Assembly (NCBI RefSeq): GCF_008124625.1
Contig: NZ_VNHM01000016.1
Coordinates: 1 to 63,698, forward strand
Direction of reading: 5' to 3'
Length of the DNA: 63,698 nucleotides
DNA from: Desulfallas thermosapovorans DSM 6562
GTDB taxonomy: Bacteria > Bacillota > Desulfotomaculia > Desulfotomaculales > Desulfallaceae
The notes under the pieces are model-generated. The model was not told the DNA's origin, did no database searches, and was given only the letters and a program-made list of their open reading frames with translations. Every line of letters starts with the position of its first letter. Within the stretch, counting starts at the first letter, position 1. Shown here one piece after another: positions 1 to 7,154 of the stretch. A program made the translations under genes and the position numbers.

Positions 1-280
1 ATATGGCGATTTCAAGATCCTTTTCGCCCAGGATTTTTTTGAGCTGGTTGTTTTCTTTTTCCAATTGCTTAAACTCTTGAGGTGAGGGTACGTAAACTGC
101 TGTTTTCTTTGCACCGCTGCTTGTATACTCCCACGCTTTGTGTTTTGAATCACTAATCCAGCGGTAAAGGGTTTTGGGGCTTATTTCATGGCGTTTAGCT
201 ACTTGTCCAACATTGCCGGTTTCCGCTGCTTCCTGAATTAATTGTTCTTTAAATTCTTTAGGGTATCTTTTGCGCTGCAT
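1..280 (-). CDS. IS3-family transposase OrfA, partial at left window edge
   Basis: Reading leftward from an ATG at 278-280, the frame is open to the window edge, so the C-terminus is missing. The roughly 93 residues seen start MQRKRYPKEFKEQLIQEA. They contain a helix-turn-helix (VAKRHEISPKTLYRW) and then a heptad-like segment (QLEKENNQLKKILGEKDLE). This is the arrangement of IS3/IS911 OrfA proteins, where the HTH binds the element ends and the leucine zipper multimerises. A ribosome binding site (AGGGGG in minus sense, about 288-293) supports the start. OrfB with the DDE domain would lie to the left, outside the window. No clean terminal inverted repeat was recognised to the right, so the element boundary is unknown. 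Confidence 0.85.
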   Translation of the reverse strand, partial: MQRKRYPKEFKEQLIQEAAETGNVGQVAKRHEISPKTLYRWISDSKHKAWEYTSSGAKKTAVYVPSPQEFKQLEKENNQLKKILGEKDLEIAI

Positions 281-414
281 TCTTATCCCCCTTCTGTTGA
301 TTAAAGTTTATATCATTTAGGGATAAGACTCAAATCCTTTTAAGGGGCTATATAGATAAGATTCCCTTCCCTCGATTAGAGTTATAGTATAAAGATATCA
401 TAATCCCCAAAAAA

Positions 415-442
415 CTTAAGTCACCCGATTGGGTGACTTAAG
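415..442 (-). terminator. Perfect 12-bp hairpin with minus-strand T-run
   Basis: CTTAAGTCACCC at 415-426 pairs perfectly with 431-442 across the 4-nt loop GATT. In minus-strand sense the stem is followed by TTTTTTGGGG, as in an intrinsic terminator reading leftward. No gene to its right on that strand is apparent, so it may be a relic or may insulate the IS element. Confidence 0.5.
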
Positions 443-509
443 TACCAGATTGAAACTGTTCGATATAATCTTCCTTACTTCGCATTGGTGGCCTGATATA
501 TTGATACTA

Positions 510-605
510 ATGATATTTCCGTTAACAGAAGAAGAAATAGCCCTAATGCGCAGCCACAGTGATATAAACCGGAATTTGACATCCATACTGGTTAAAGAAA
601 TTTAA
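510..605 (+). CDS. Possible 31-aa peptide or gene remnant
   Basis: An ATG at 510 opens a 31-codon frame (MIFPLTEEEIALMRSHSD...) ending in TAA at 603-605. A 13-bp hairpin at 611-643 lies directly downstream, as expected at a transcript end. No convincing ribosome binding site precedes the ATG, and the frame stays open upstream to about 480. It could equally be the tail of a gene broken by the IS insertion. Not recognised; weak support. Confidence 0.2.
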   Translation: MIFPLTEEEIALMRSHSDINRNLTSILVKEI

Positions 606-610
606 GAATA

Positions 611-643
611 GCTAAAGAGACCGTTGCGCACGGTCTCTTTAGC
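611..643 (+). terminator. 13-bp hairpin terminator
   Basis: GCTAAAGAGACCG (611-623) pairs with CGGTCTCTTTAGC (631-643) around TTGCGCA. The weakly T-rich sequence TTGGGGGAATTTTTG follows. It separates the preceding fragment from the ehu promoter. Confidence 0.55.
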
Positions 644-728
644 TTGGGGGAATTTTTGATGATCGTTTATTTAAACCAATCAGCTCTTATATTCAATCTT
701 ATGCTTGACAATATAAGATATTGGTCAT

Positions 729-758
729 TTGACAAGCTAAAAGTTTTATTGATATCCT
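729..758 (+). promoter_or_regulatory. Candidate sigma-A promoter of ehuBCDA
   Basis: TTGACA at 729-734 is followed by TATCCT at 753-758 with an 18-base spacer. A second TTGACA lies at 705-710. The inverted repeat 783-805 sits downstream as a possible operator. The -10 is only a 4/6 match. Confidence 0.4.
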
Positions 759-862
759 AAAAAATATTGGCAAATTTTTTTATTCAACCAGACAACTTGG
801 TTGAATCGACAAAGTTGGTCGCCGGGAACATAAGCTTGATATCATGAAAGGAGAGAAATAAC

Positions 863-1762
863 GTGAAGAAAACAGCTATTCTTTGTTCTTTATTATTGGT
901 TTTGGCCCTGGTTTTAGCCGGGTGTAATTCCAATTCCTCCAGCGCCGGAGCAGATGGGAATGCGGAAGCTACTGAAACTACTTTTGAGCGGGCTCAAAGG
1001 GAAGGCTATATCTCTGTGGGTTTTGCGAATGAATCACCTTTCGCTTATGCTACTCCTGACGGTAAACTTACCGGTTTAAATGTGGAGATAGCTCGCCTGG
1101 TGCTGCAAAGGATGGGCATTGAGGAAATGCAAGGTGTTTTAACGGAATTCGGTTCCCTTATACCCGGTCTAAAGGCAGGTCGTTTCGACGTTATTACCGC
1201 CGGTATGTATATTACCCCGGATCGTGCTGAACAAGTCGCGTTTGCCAATCCCGAGTATACCATTGGTGGTGGGTTAGCGGTTAAGGCGGGTAACCCTTAT
1301 GACTTGCACAGCTATAAAGATATAGCCGCCAATCCGGAAGTAAAAATTGCCGTTATGGCCGGCGCCGCTGAATTCGATCACTTAACAGCCGTGGGAGTTT
1401 CCGAGGAACAAATAACCACCGTTCCCGATCAACCATCAGCTCTGGCGGCGTTACAAGCTGGCCGGGTGGATGCTATTACGATGACCAGTGCTGCTCTGCA
1501 ATCTTTGATGGATACCATTGACGACCCCAACATAGAGAGAGTAGAAGATTTCACTATAGCGGTTGTGGATGGGAAAAGTCAACAAGCCTTTGGATCCGCT
1601 GCTTTTCGCCCGGAGGACAATGATTTCCGTGAAGCCTATAACGCTGAACTTGACAAGCTAAAGGAATCAGGTGAATTACTGGAAATTTACCAGTCCTTCG
1701 GATTTACGGAACATGAACTGCCCGGTGAAGTAACGGCTGAAGAAGCCCTGGAAATGTGGTAA
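863..1762 (+). CDS. ehuB: Ectoine/polar amino acid ABC transporter substrate-binding lipoprotein
   Basis: This is an extracellular solute-binding protein of SBP family 3 and the capture subunit of the transporter encoded just downstream. A lipoprotein signal (residues 1-21, lipobox LVLAGC with Cys21) is followed by the mature domain. Segments such as GYISVGFANESPFAYATPDG, EFGSLIPGLKAGRFDV and AGMYITPDRAEQ are characteristic of EhuB-type ectoine/hydroxyectoine binders, as known from Sinorhizobium. Length (299 aa) is normal. The start GTG/ATG region has a good Shine-Dalgarno (AAAGGAGAG, 847-855). Gene order B-C-D-A matches ehuBCDA. The substrate could also be another compatible solute or amino acid; ectoine is inferred from family resemblance only. 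Confidence 0.85.
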   Translation: MKKTAILCSLLLVLALVLAGCNSNSSSAGADGNAEATETTFERAQREGYISVGFANESPFAYATPDGKLTGLNVEIARLVLQRMGIEEMQGVLTEFGSLIPGLKAGRFDVITAGMYITPDRAEQVAFANPEYTIGGGLAVKAGNPYDLHSYKDIAANPEVKIAVMAGAAEFDHLTAVGVSEEQITTVPDQPSALAALQAGRVDAITMTSAALQSLMDTIDDPNIERVEDFTIAVVDGKSQQAFGSAAFRPEDNDFREAYNAELDKLKESGELLEIYQSFGFTEHELPGEVTAEEALEMW

Positions 1763-1771
1763 AAAAATTTC

Positions 1772-1804
1772 AACCCGGAGGTGCTTCTTTATGACCTTCG
1801 GGTT
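1772..1804 (+). promoter_or_regulatory. Stem-loop after ehuB
   Basis: AACCCGGAGGT (1772-1782) pairs with ACCTTCGGGTT (1794-1804) with one mismatch. Such hairpins between a binding-protein gene and its permease genes often stabilise or attenuate the transcript so that the binding protein is made in excess. A 7-codon frame (ATG at 1791) lies inside it but is probably fortuitous. Confidence 0.4.
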
Positions 1805-1809
1805 ATCTT

Positions 1810-1873
1810 GTTAACCGTCGCTCTAAGTCCCGCCACTATAGGCGGGAGTTGGAGGGCGATAAACTAGAAATGT
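1810..1873. repeat. Dispersed palindromic repeat, copy 1
   Basis: The segment starts GTTAACCG and contains GTCCCGCC-ACTA-TAGGCGGGAG. The outer arms pair TCGCTCTA with GAGGGCGA-type sequence, and it ends AAACTAGAAATG. It aligns end to end with 8538-8608 and shares its core with 30465-30506. The pairing differs between copies in a compensatory way. Confidence 0.6.
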
Positions 1874-1891
1874 GGACTTGCATAAAGGAGA

Positions 1892-2548
1892 GTGATTCCC
1901 ATTAGCCCACCTTTGGACCTCCTCCCGGCATTATTGCCCGGGGTTGTTGTAACATTGCAATTAACTGTGTTTTCATCAATTTTGGCATTAATTATAGCAT
2001 TTGTTGTGGGTTTTGGTCGGCTTTCCAAATACGGACCGGTTCGTGTCGTATCTTCTGCTTATGTTGAATTTTTTCGCGGGACATCGCTTCTGGTACAGTT
2101 ATTCTGGGCTTACTTTGTGTTACCCCACTTTGGCCTGGAGTTAGCGGCAATGCACGCTGGAGTTCTTGTTTTGGGTTTGAATTACGGTGCCTATGGTTCT
2201 GAAGTTGTACGCAGTTCTATTCTAGCTGTACCCAAGTCGCAAACCGAGGCGGGAATCGCCTTGAACATGACTCCTACTCAGATAATGCACCGGATAATTT
2301 TACCACAAGCATTTTTGACTATGCTACCTCCTTTTGGGAACCTTCTCATTGAATTGCTTAAAGGAACGGCGTTGGTGTCTCTTATAACACTTGGTGATTT
2401 AATGTTTATGGGGGCACAGTTACGCGTAACCACTCTTCGCACTACAGAGGTATTCAGCCTGGTACTAATCATTTATTTTATCATCGCCTACCCTCTTATA
2501 TTGGGTGTTCGGACGTTGGAGAGTAAATTTTCCAAGGGGAGGGCTTAG
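1892..2548 (+). CDS. ehuC: Ectoine-type ABC transporter permease
   Basis: Membrane permease of the HisM/GlnP type with about five hydrophobic segments. The inner-membrane ATPase-contact (EAA) loop is visible as SQTEAGIALNMTPTQIMHRIILPQA. It pairs with the next gene to form the channel. The frame starts at GTG 1892, but this codon is only one base from the AAAGGAG Shine-Dalgarno (1884-1890). A rare ATT at 1901 has better spacing, so the start is uncertain. The stop lies 3 bases before ehuD, so the two are translationally linked. Family assignment is firm; the ectoine specificity is inferred from ehuB. Confidence 0.85.
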   Translation: MIPISPPLDLLPALLPGVVVTLQLTVFSSILALIIAFVVGFGRLSKYGPVRVVSSAYVEFFRGTSLLVQLFWAYFVLPHFGLELAAMHAGVLVLGLNYGAYGSEVVRSSILAVPKSQTEAGIALNMTPTQIMHRIILPQAFLTMLPPFGNLLIELLKGTALVSLITLGDLMFMGAQLRVTTLRTTEVFSLVLIIYFIIAYPLILGVRTLESKFSKGRA

Positions 2549-2551
2549 CAA

Positions 2552-3202
2552 ATGTGGGATTGGGAATATGCTTTTTCCATTATGCCTCAACTATTAAAAG
2601 CACTTCAGATAACCATTGTGGCCACATTTTTGGGCTTTTTGCTTGCTTGCGTTTTAGGCCTGCTACTGGCCTTCGCCCGGCGTTCAACTTTCAAACCTAT
2701 TTCCCTGATAACGGGGGGGATTGTTGAATTCATAAGAAGTACACCTTTACTTGCACAGCTATATTTTATTTTTTATGTTTTACCCCAATGCGGAATTATG
2801 CTTTCACCCCTGGCCGCCGGGGTGATTGGGCTCGGTCTCCACTATAGTACTTATCTCTCTGAGGTATATCGTGCCGGGATCGATGCCGTTCCTCGTGGGC
2901 AATGGGAAGCGGCTACAGCCTTGAATTTTTCGCTTAGTCGCATTTGGCTGAGTATTATTCTTCCGCAGGCCATTCCTCCGGTGATTCCGGTGATGGGGAA
3001 TTACTTAATCGGCATGTTTAAGGATACCCCTTTGCTTTCTGCCATTACACTGGTTGAGGTGCTGCAAGCTGCGAAAATAATTGGATCTCGTTCATTCCAA
3101 TATATAGAACCTATTACCATGGTGGGAGCGATGTTCCTGGTGTTGAGTTATATTTCATCGGTGGGGATTCGCCGTTTGGAAGCCCGGCTAAACCGGTGGT
3201 AG
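2552..3202 (+). CDS. ehuD: Ectoine-type ABC transporter permease
   Basis: Second permease of the pair, 216 aa, again with five predicted membrane spans. The EAA loop here reads PRGQWEAATALNFSLSRIW followed by ILPQAIPPVIP. It starts at ATG 2552 with GGGAGGG (about 2537-2544) just upstream, inside the end of ehuC. It is homologous to but clearly diverged from ehuC, the normal state for heterodimeric polar amino acid permeases. Confidence 0.85.
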   Translation: MWDWEYAFSIMPQLLKALQITIVATFLGFLLACVLGLLLAFARRSTFKPISLITGGIVEFIRSTPLLAQLYFIFYVLPQCGIMLSPLAAGVIGLGLHYSTYLSEVYRAGIDAVPRGQWEAATALNFSLSRIWLSIILPQAIPPVIPVMGNYLIGMFKDTPLLSAITLVEVLQAAKIIGSRSFQYIEPITMVGAMFLVLSYISSVGIRRLEARLNRW

Positions 3203-3239
3203 GGAATATACAGGCCGGATTAGATTAAATTCCAAAGGA

Positions 3240-4109
3240 ATGTTTTCATACACGAACGGGAAAGGAGTGTTAGTTATCGAAGCTGTACAGTTAAAACATT
3301 ACGGGGAGATTTCAGCCCTGGTAGATAAGCCGGTTATCCGTTATCAAAAGGTTAGTAAATCTTTTGGTGATCTTAAAGTACTCCGCGAAATTGATCTGGA
3401 TATTGCCGCCGGAGAAATTGTTGCGGTAATTGGCTCCAGTGGTTCCGGAAAAACCACCCTGGCGCGCATGCTAATGACCCTTGAACAACCTACTTCTGGA
3501 GTAATAATTGTGGATGGTGAACCCCTTTGGCATAAGGAAGTAAACGGAGAACTTGTTCCCGCTGATGAAAAACATATACGCCGGGTTCGCAGTAAAATAG
3601 GTATGGTTTTTCAACAGTTTAACCTTTTCCCACACATGACTATATTAAGAAATATAACCGAAGCCCCTGTGCATGTGCTGGGAATTCCCCGGGCCGAAGC
3701 CGAAAAGAGGGCTGTTGATATGCTCAATAAAGTTGGACTGGGGGATAAACTCAATGTATACCCTTCACAGTTATCCGGGGGACAGCAGCAGCGTGTGGCC
3801 ATTGCACGGGCACTGGTAATGCGGCCGAAGGTTATGCTGTTTGATGAAGTTACGTCAGCCCTTGACCCTGAACTGGTGGGTGAAGTGCTGGAAGTGCTTA
3901 AGGAAATAGCAGCCGAAGGCGAAACAACCATGCTGTTGATTACCCATGAGATGGATTTTGCCCGGGATGTTGCGGATCGTATTATTTTTATTGATAAAGG
4001 TCGAATTGTGGAACAAGGCCCTCCCAAAGTTATTTTGGGTAACCCGAGGAATCCCAGAACACGTGAATTTTTGAGCCGGTTTCGGCAGCAATGGGGCAGT
4101 AGGAATTAG
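3240..4109 (+). CDS. ehuA: Ectoine-type ABC transporter ATP-binding protein
   Basis: ATPase that powers the EhuBCD importer. It shows Walker A (GSSGSGKTT), Q-loop (VFQQFNLFPHMT), signature LSGGQQQRVAIARAL, Walker B (VMLFDEVTSALDP) and H-loop (LLITHEMDFARDVADRI). The 289 residues include about 35 extra N-terminal residues compared with typical homologues. A good AAAGGAG at about 3261-3267 suggests the real start lies near 3267-3276, at a GTG touching the ribosome binding site or a rare ATC; the printed start is the first ATG. A strong terminator follows the gene. Confidence 0.85.
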   Translation: MFSYTNGKGVLVIEAVQLKHYGEISALVDKPVIRYQKVSKSFGDLKVLREIDLDIAAGEIVAVIGSSGSGKTTLARMLMTLEQPTSGVIIVDGEPLWHKEVNGELVPADEKHIRRVRSKIGMVFQQFNLFPHMTILRNITEAPVHVLGIPRAEAEKRAVDMLNKVGLGDKLNVYPSQLSGGQQQRVAIARALVMRPKVMLFDEVTSALDPELVGEVLEVLKEIAAEGETTMLLITHEMDFARDVADRIIFIDKGRIVEQGPPKVILGNPRNPRTREFLSRFRQQWGSRN

Positions 4110-4122
4110 GGGAAATTAGATT

Positions 4123-4171
4123 AAAAGTCATGGGATTAATAAGATTTTAACTTATTAATCCCATGACTTTT
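4123..4171 (+). terminator. Perfect 21-bp hairpin terminator after ehuA
   Basis: 4123-4143 (AAAAGTCATGGGATTAATAAG) is exactly complementary to 4151-4171 around ATTTTAA. The arms end in A and T runs, so it can terminate in both directions. Confidence 0.85.
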
Positions 4172-4217
4172 ACATTGTATTAATTGTAGATAAATTATTA
4201 ATACTATTAATGATTAA

Positions 4218-4246
4218 TTGACACAATTATTGGTGCGGTTTATAAT
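4218..4246 (+). promoter_or_regulatory. Perfect consensus promoter of the marR gene
   Basis: TTGACA at 4218-4223, exactly 17 bases, then TATAAT at 4241-4246: a 12/12 match to the sigma-A consensus. The AT-rich flanks (ATTAAT/TGATTAATT, 4195-4220) could hold a MarR site. Because the TTG of the -35 is also in frame with marR, automated start calls may begin the protein here by mistake. Confidence 0.85.
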
Positions 4247-4277
4247 TAACATAAGCACAAAAAGGTGGAGAAATGCC

Positions 4278-4700
4278 GTGGCCAAGAGGGAAAAATTAAT
4301 TGAATTCGATACATTGCTGCAGGAGTTATTTAAGAGCAATAACTGCCAGCTTAAAGAACTTTTGCATGATCTTGTCACCCCAACGCAATTTTTTTTGCTT
4401 AAACTTATTGCCACCAAGGAAAGCTGCAAAGCAGCCGATATTGCTCATATCCTGGACATTTCTCCGTCCGCCGCCACCACTATTTTGGACCGGCTGTGTA
4501 AAAACGGTTGGGTTGAACGGGACAGATCCGATAAGGATAGGCGTATCGTGTGGCTTAAAGTAACCGAAAGTGGAAAAACTTTGCTATCCGACATTGAGGC
4601 CAAAAGGTTTAAATTATTAGTAAGCCAGTTTGATAATATAACTGCGGAAGAAATAGAAAGAACCTGTGAAGTATTCAAAAAGATATTAAAAAGGCGTTAA
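4278..4700 (+). CDS. MarR-family transcriptional regulator
   Basis: A winged-helix repressor. The pattern CKAADIAHILDISPSAATTI is the recognition-helix region, followed by LDRLCKNGWVERDRSDKDRR, the wing motif typical of MarR proteins. I take GTG 4278 as start because AAAGGTGGAG lies 7 bases upstream and the longer frame would start inside the promoter. The 140-residue product is the usual MarR length. It lies 30 bases before the TRASH-domain gene and probably shares its transcript. The ligand is unknown; autoregulation is likely by analogy. Confidence 0.85.
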   Translation: MAKREKLIEFDTLLQELFKSNNCQLKELLHDLVTPTQFFLLKLIATKESCKAADIAHILDISPSAATTILDRLCKNGWVERDRSDKDRRIVWLKVTESGKTLLSDIEAKRFKLLVSQFDNITAEEIERTCEVFKKILKRR

Positions 4701-4730
4701 CGAAATATACTTGCGAAATGGGGTGTATAT

Positions 4731-5021
4731 ATGGGTGTTGTAGAAAGTATATTAAACTTCTTATTAATTTTCTTGATAATAAACGGTATATTTAATTATA
4801 TGGCCATTTCCCGGGCCAGGAAGCAAGCCCAAAAAATAGAAGAAGAGAACGCCAAATTAAAGCTTCAAGTAAAAGAACAAATCGAAATGGTAACTGATAA
4901 TATTTGTGGACGTACTTTACCCAAATCAGACGCCTATGTACTGGCTGGAGATGAAACCAGGCATTATTTTTGCAGTTGGGAATGCAGGGAAAAATATATT
5001 AATCTTTTAAAAGAATACTAG
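4731..5021 (+). CDS. Membrane-anchored TRASH-domain (metal-binding) protein
   Basis: A 96-aa protein with three parts: an N-terminal transmembrane helix (about 5-24), a charged coiled-coil (about 28-50, KIEEENAKLKLQVKEQIEM), and a C-terminal treble-clef metal site. The last reads NICGRTLPKSDAYVLAG, then HYFCSWECREKY. The Cys spacing fits TRASH/YHS-type domains that sense or carry heavy metals. It follows marR in the same direction, so it may belong to a small metal-stress unit. Function beyond metal binding is not inferable. Confidence 0.75.
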   Translation: MGVVESILNFLLIFLIINGIFNYMAISRARKQAQKIEEENAKLKLQVKEQIEMVTDNICGRTLPKSDAYVLAGDETRHYFCSWECREKYINLLKEY

Positions 5022-5034
5022 CCCGGTCTTATTA

Positions 5035-5070
5035 AATCCCCACTTTGATCAAAGCGGGGATTTATAATTT
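5035..5070 (+). terminator. Terminator after TRASH gene
   Basis: AAATCCCC(A)CTTT and AAAGCGGGGATTT form a stem around GATC, followed by ATAATTT. Confidence 0.7.
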
Positions 5071-5120
5071 CCGGCCTTAAGACGATAAATGAAATTTTTC
5101 ATTTATCTGATAGTTAACTG

Positions 5121-5151
5121 TTGACAAAATGAGCTCAGGTGGTAGTATATA
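5121..5151 (+). promoter_or_regulatory. Promoter of the first methyltransferase operon
   Basis: TTGACA at 5121-5126 with TAGTAT at 5143-5148 (16-base spacer), or TATATA at 5146-5151. The GTATATAC operator-like palindrome begins immediately downstream, so bound repressor would block initiation. Confidence 0.55.
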
Positions 5152-5158
5152 TGTAAAT

Positions 5159-5180
5159 ACACATGTATATACGTGTACAG
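5159..5180. promoter_or_regulatory. Putative GntR operator 1
   Basis: ACACATGTATATACGTGTAC is centred on the self-complementary GTATATAC. The same core occurs at 6119-6134 and 10066-10073, all in front of genes of this cluster. GT-N-TATAC half sites are typical of HutC-type GntR regulators; the gene at 11510 is the obvious candidate binder. Confidence 0.5.
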
Positions 5181-5220
5181 ACCAAAATTTACAGGTTAGC
5201 TGTAGAAGGGAGTTCTCAAG

Positions 5221-6036
5221 TTGATTGTCATTGGTGAAAAGATCAATGGAACCATCCCCAGTGTAAAAAAGGCCATCGAAAATAAGGATGAACAGTTCAT
5301 TCGGGACCTGGCTGTCAAGCAGGTTGATGCGGGTGCTGATTATATTGACGTTTGCGCCGGCACAGCACCCGAGTTTGAAGTGGAAACTTTAAAATGGTTG
5401 ATGGATATTGTACAGGATGTTGTTGATACACCCCTGTGTATTGACAGTCCCAATCCCAGGGCCATAGAACAGGTTTTCAAGTCCGCTAAAGCGCCTGGCA
5501 TTATTAACTCGGTATCTGAAGAGGGTGATAAATGCGAAGTAATTTTCCCCATGATTCAGGGCACCCGGTGGCAGGTTATTGCGTTGACCTGTGACCAAAA
5601 GGGTATCCCTTCCGATGTGCAAACCAGGGTTGAGATAACTGAAAGAATAGTACAAAAGGCCGGGAGGTACGATATTGCCCCAGATAGAATTCATATTGAC
5701 CCGCTGGTCATGGCGATATCAGCTGATAACAGCTCTCTACTAAATTTTATTGAGACACTGAAAGCGGTAAAAGAACTTTACCCCACCATTAAGGTAACCT
5801 CAGGTTTAAGTAATATATCATTTGGTATGCCCCTTAGAAAAATTATCAACTCGCATTTTTTAACCATTGCTATCTATGCCGGTATGGACTCGGCTATACT
5901 GGACCCTTGCAACAGGGATATATTAACCACCCTTTTAGCCACTGAAGCGTTGCTGGGTCGCGACAGGTACTGCCGTAACTTTTCCAATGCTTACAGGAAA
6001 AATAAAATTGGACCGGACAGGACTAAACAGAACTGA
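5221..6036 (+). CDS. Methyltetrahydrofolate:corrinoid methyltransferase (MT II, pterin-binding)
   Basis: A 271-aa TIM-barrel of the dihydropteroate synthase/MetH pterin-binding family. Diagnostic segments are IGEKINGTIPSVKKAI at the N-terminus, DYIDVCAGT, PLCIDSPNP, GIINSVSEE and HIDPLVMAISAD. In O-demethylase and betaine systems this protein moves the methyl group between the corrinoid protein and tetrahydrofolate (MtvA/MtgA role). It starts at TTG 5221 with AAGGGAG upstream. Position ahead of a corrinoid protein and a UroD-type methyltransferase supports the role. The free C-terminal tail (RKNKIGPDRTKQN) is slightly longer than usual. Substrate side is inferred from context. Confidence 0.8.
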   Translation: MIVIGEKINGTIPSVKKAIENKDEQFIRDLAVKQVDAGADYIDVCAGTAPEFEVETLKWLMDIVQDVVDTPLCIDSPNPRAIEQVFKSAKAPGIINSVSEEGDKCEVIFPMIQGTRWQVIALTCDQKGIPSDVQTRVEITERIVQKAGRYDIAPDRIHIDPLVMAISADNSSLLNFIETLKAVKELYPTIKVTSGLSNISFGMPLRKIINSHFLTIAIYAGMDSAILDPCNRDILTTLLATEALLGRDRYCRNFSNAYRKNKIGPDRTKQN

Positions 6037-6118
6037 TTAACGGAATTGAGTAAGTTCAATCGTTTTGTAATGAAGCGTGAGACCGCAGAAAATTAATAAA
6101 GCGGCCCCTTTTAAATGC

Positions 6119-6134
6119 ACATGTATATACATGT
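6119..6134. promoter_or_regulatory. Putative GntR operator 2 (perfect 16-bp palindrome)
   Basis: ACATGTATATACATGT is perfectly self-complementary and contains the GTATATAC core. It lies between the MT II gene and the first corrinoid gene, suggesting a second regulated start or an internal control point. Confidence 0.55.
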
Positions 6135-6238
6135 AAATATATCATTTGTGGGACCCATATTTTTAAATCTAAATATTTAAAATAATATGCTTAAGGAGAT
6201 AATAAGCAAAAATCATCTCTGGCGGCAAAGAAAATTAA

Positions 6239-6280
6239 GGGACAGTGGATTCTCGGAAATAATCGAACCGTCCCCTGTTT
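6239..6280. repeat. Degenerate GGGGACGG-type hairpin
   Basis: GGGACAGT and ACCGTCCCCTG form an interrupted inverted repeat in the leader of the corrinoid gene. GAACCGTCCCCTG is the reverse complement of the core of the dispersed repeats listed at 30361, 31440, 35571 and 37481. Confidence 0.4.
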
Positions 6281-6356
6281 CAAACGAAAGCGAGCTTTTT
6301 AGAAGCAAAAGAACCGCCCCATTGCTTCAATGATGATAATAAGGAGGAGATTTTTA

Positions 6357-6995
6357 ATGTTGGACTTACAAGCGTTAACCAAAGCGGTGGGAGACCTGGA
6401 CGAGCCCAAGGTATTGGATATGCTCAAGGAATTTGTGGCCACCAATCCCAGCAGCGAAGAAACCGAAGCGGTGGTAAGCGCTTGCCAGAAAGGTATGGGT
6501 ATTGTGGGCGACTTGTTTGACGCCAAGGAGTATTTCGTGGGCGATTTAATTTTCGCCGGGGAATTACTCAACTCGGCACTGGATATTTTAAAACCGGTTA
6601 TGAGCGTTGAAAGTAACGTTAAATCGGGCAAAATCGTTCTGGCAACAGTGGAGGGCGACTTGCATGATATTGGCAAGAACATTTTTAAGAGCATGTCGGA
6701 GGCAGCCGGTTTTGAGGTTCACGACCTGGGTATAGACGTGCCGGCCAGCACCTTTGTGGAAAAGGTTAAAGAAATCAAGCCCGAGATACTGGGCATGAGC
6801 GGTGTGCTCACCCTGGCCCTGGATTCCATGAAAAAAACTGTGGATGCCCTTAAAGAAGCGGGATTGCGCGATGAAGTGAAGGTAATTATCGGCGGCAACC
6901 CGGTTACGGAAGAAGCCTGCCGGATGATTGGCGCGGATGCGTTTACAACCAACGCTGCCGAAGGAGTTAAGATGTGCCAGCAGTGGGTGAGCTGA
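6357..6995 (+). CDS. Corrinoid (cobalamin-binding) methyl carrier protein
   Basis: A 212-aa methyl carrier of the MtaC/MtvC/MtbC type. An N-terminal helical cap is followed by a Rossmann B12 domain with the base-off motif GDLHDIGKNI (DxHxxG), then LGIDVPA, LGMSGVLTLALDSM and VIIGGNPVTEEACRMIGADA. His of DxHxxG is the lower cobalt ligand. I chose ATG 6357 because AAGGAGGAG sits 7 bases upstream; a longer frame from 6330 would run through that site. It accepts the methyl group from the methyltransferase I encoded at 7155. Confidence 0.9.
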   Translation: MLDLQALTKAVGDLDEPKVLDMLKEFVATNPSSEETEAVVSACQKGMGIVGDLFDAKEYFVGDLIFAGELLNSALDILKPVMSVESNVKSGKIVLATVEGDLHDIGKNIFKSMSEAAGFEVHDLGIDVPASTFVEKVKEIKPEILGMSGVLTLALDSMKKTVDALKEAGLRDEVKVIIGGNPVTEEACRMIGADAFTTNAAEGVKMCQQWVS

Positions 6996-7154
6996 CAAGA
7001 CCGGTACAAAGCACTGCCCCGGGAAAGCCCCGGTTATGATAATTCCAACAACCCGGTACTTATAGTAAGCGGCAAAGCTTACATATAAAGAAATAAAAGG
7101 CGGCCTGGCGGGTATACACGGAAAAATTAAAAAAATAAAGGTGGGTGAATTGAT

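Larger units (their letters stand above)
281..862. other. Intergenic region between IS3 and ehuB
   Basis: This 580-base gap holds two perfect hairpins (listed separately), one possible 31-codon reading frame, a promoter and a small inverted repeat. The repeat is TTCAACCA (783-790) with TGGTTGAA (798-805), a plausible operator between the promoter and the ehuB start. No further gene is visible. Confidence 0.6.

Noticed and set aside
1791-1814. 7-codon leader peptide between ehuB and ehuC
   Set aside because: The ATG lies inside a hairpin, and its apparent ribosome binding site is one arm of that stem; no run of regulatory codons.
3611-4027. 138-codon minus-strand frame opposite ehuA
   Set aside because: Serine- and threonine-rich translation antisense to the intact ABC ATPase motifs; a shadow.
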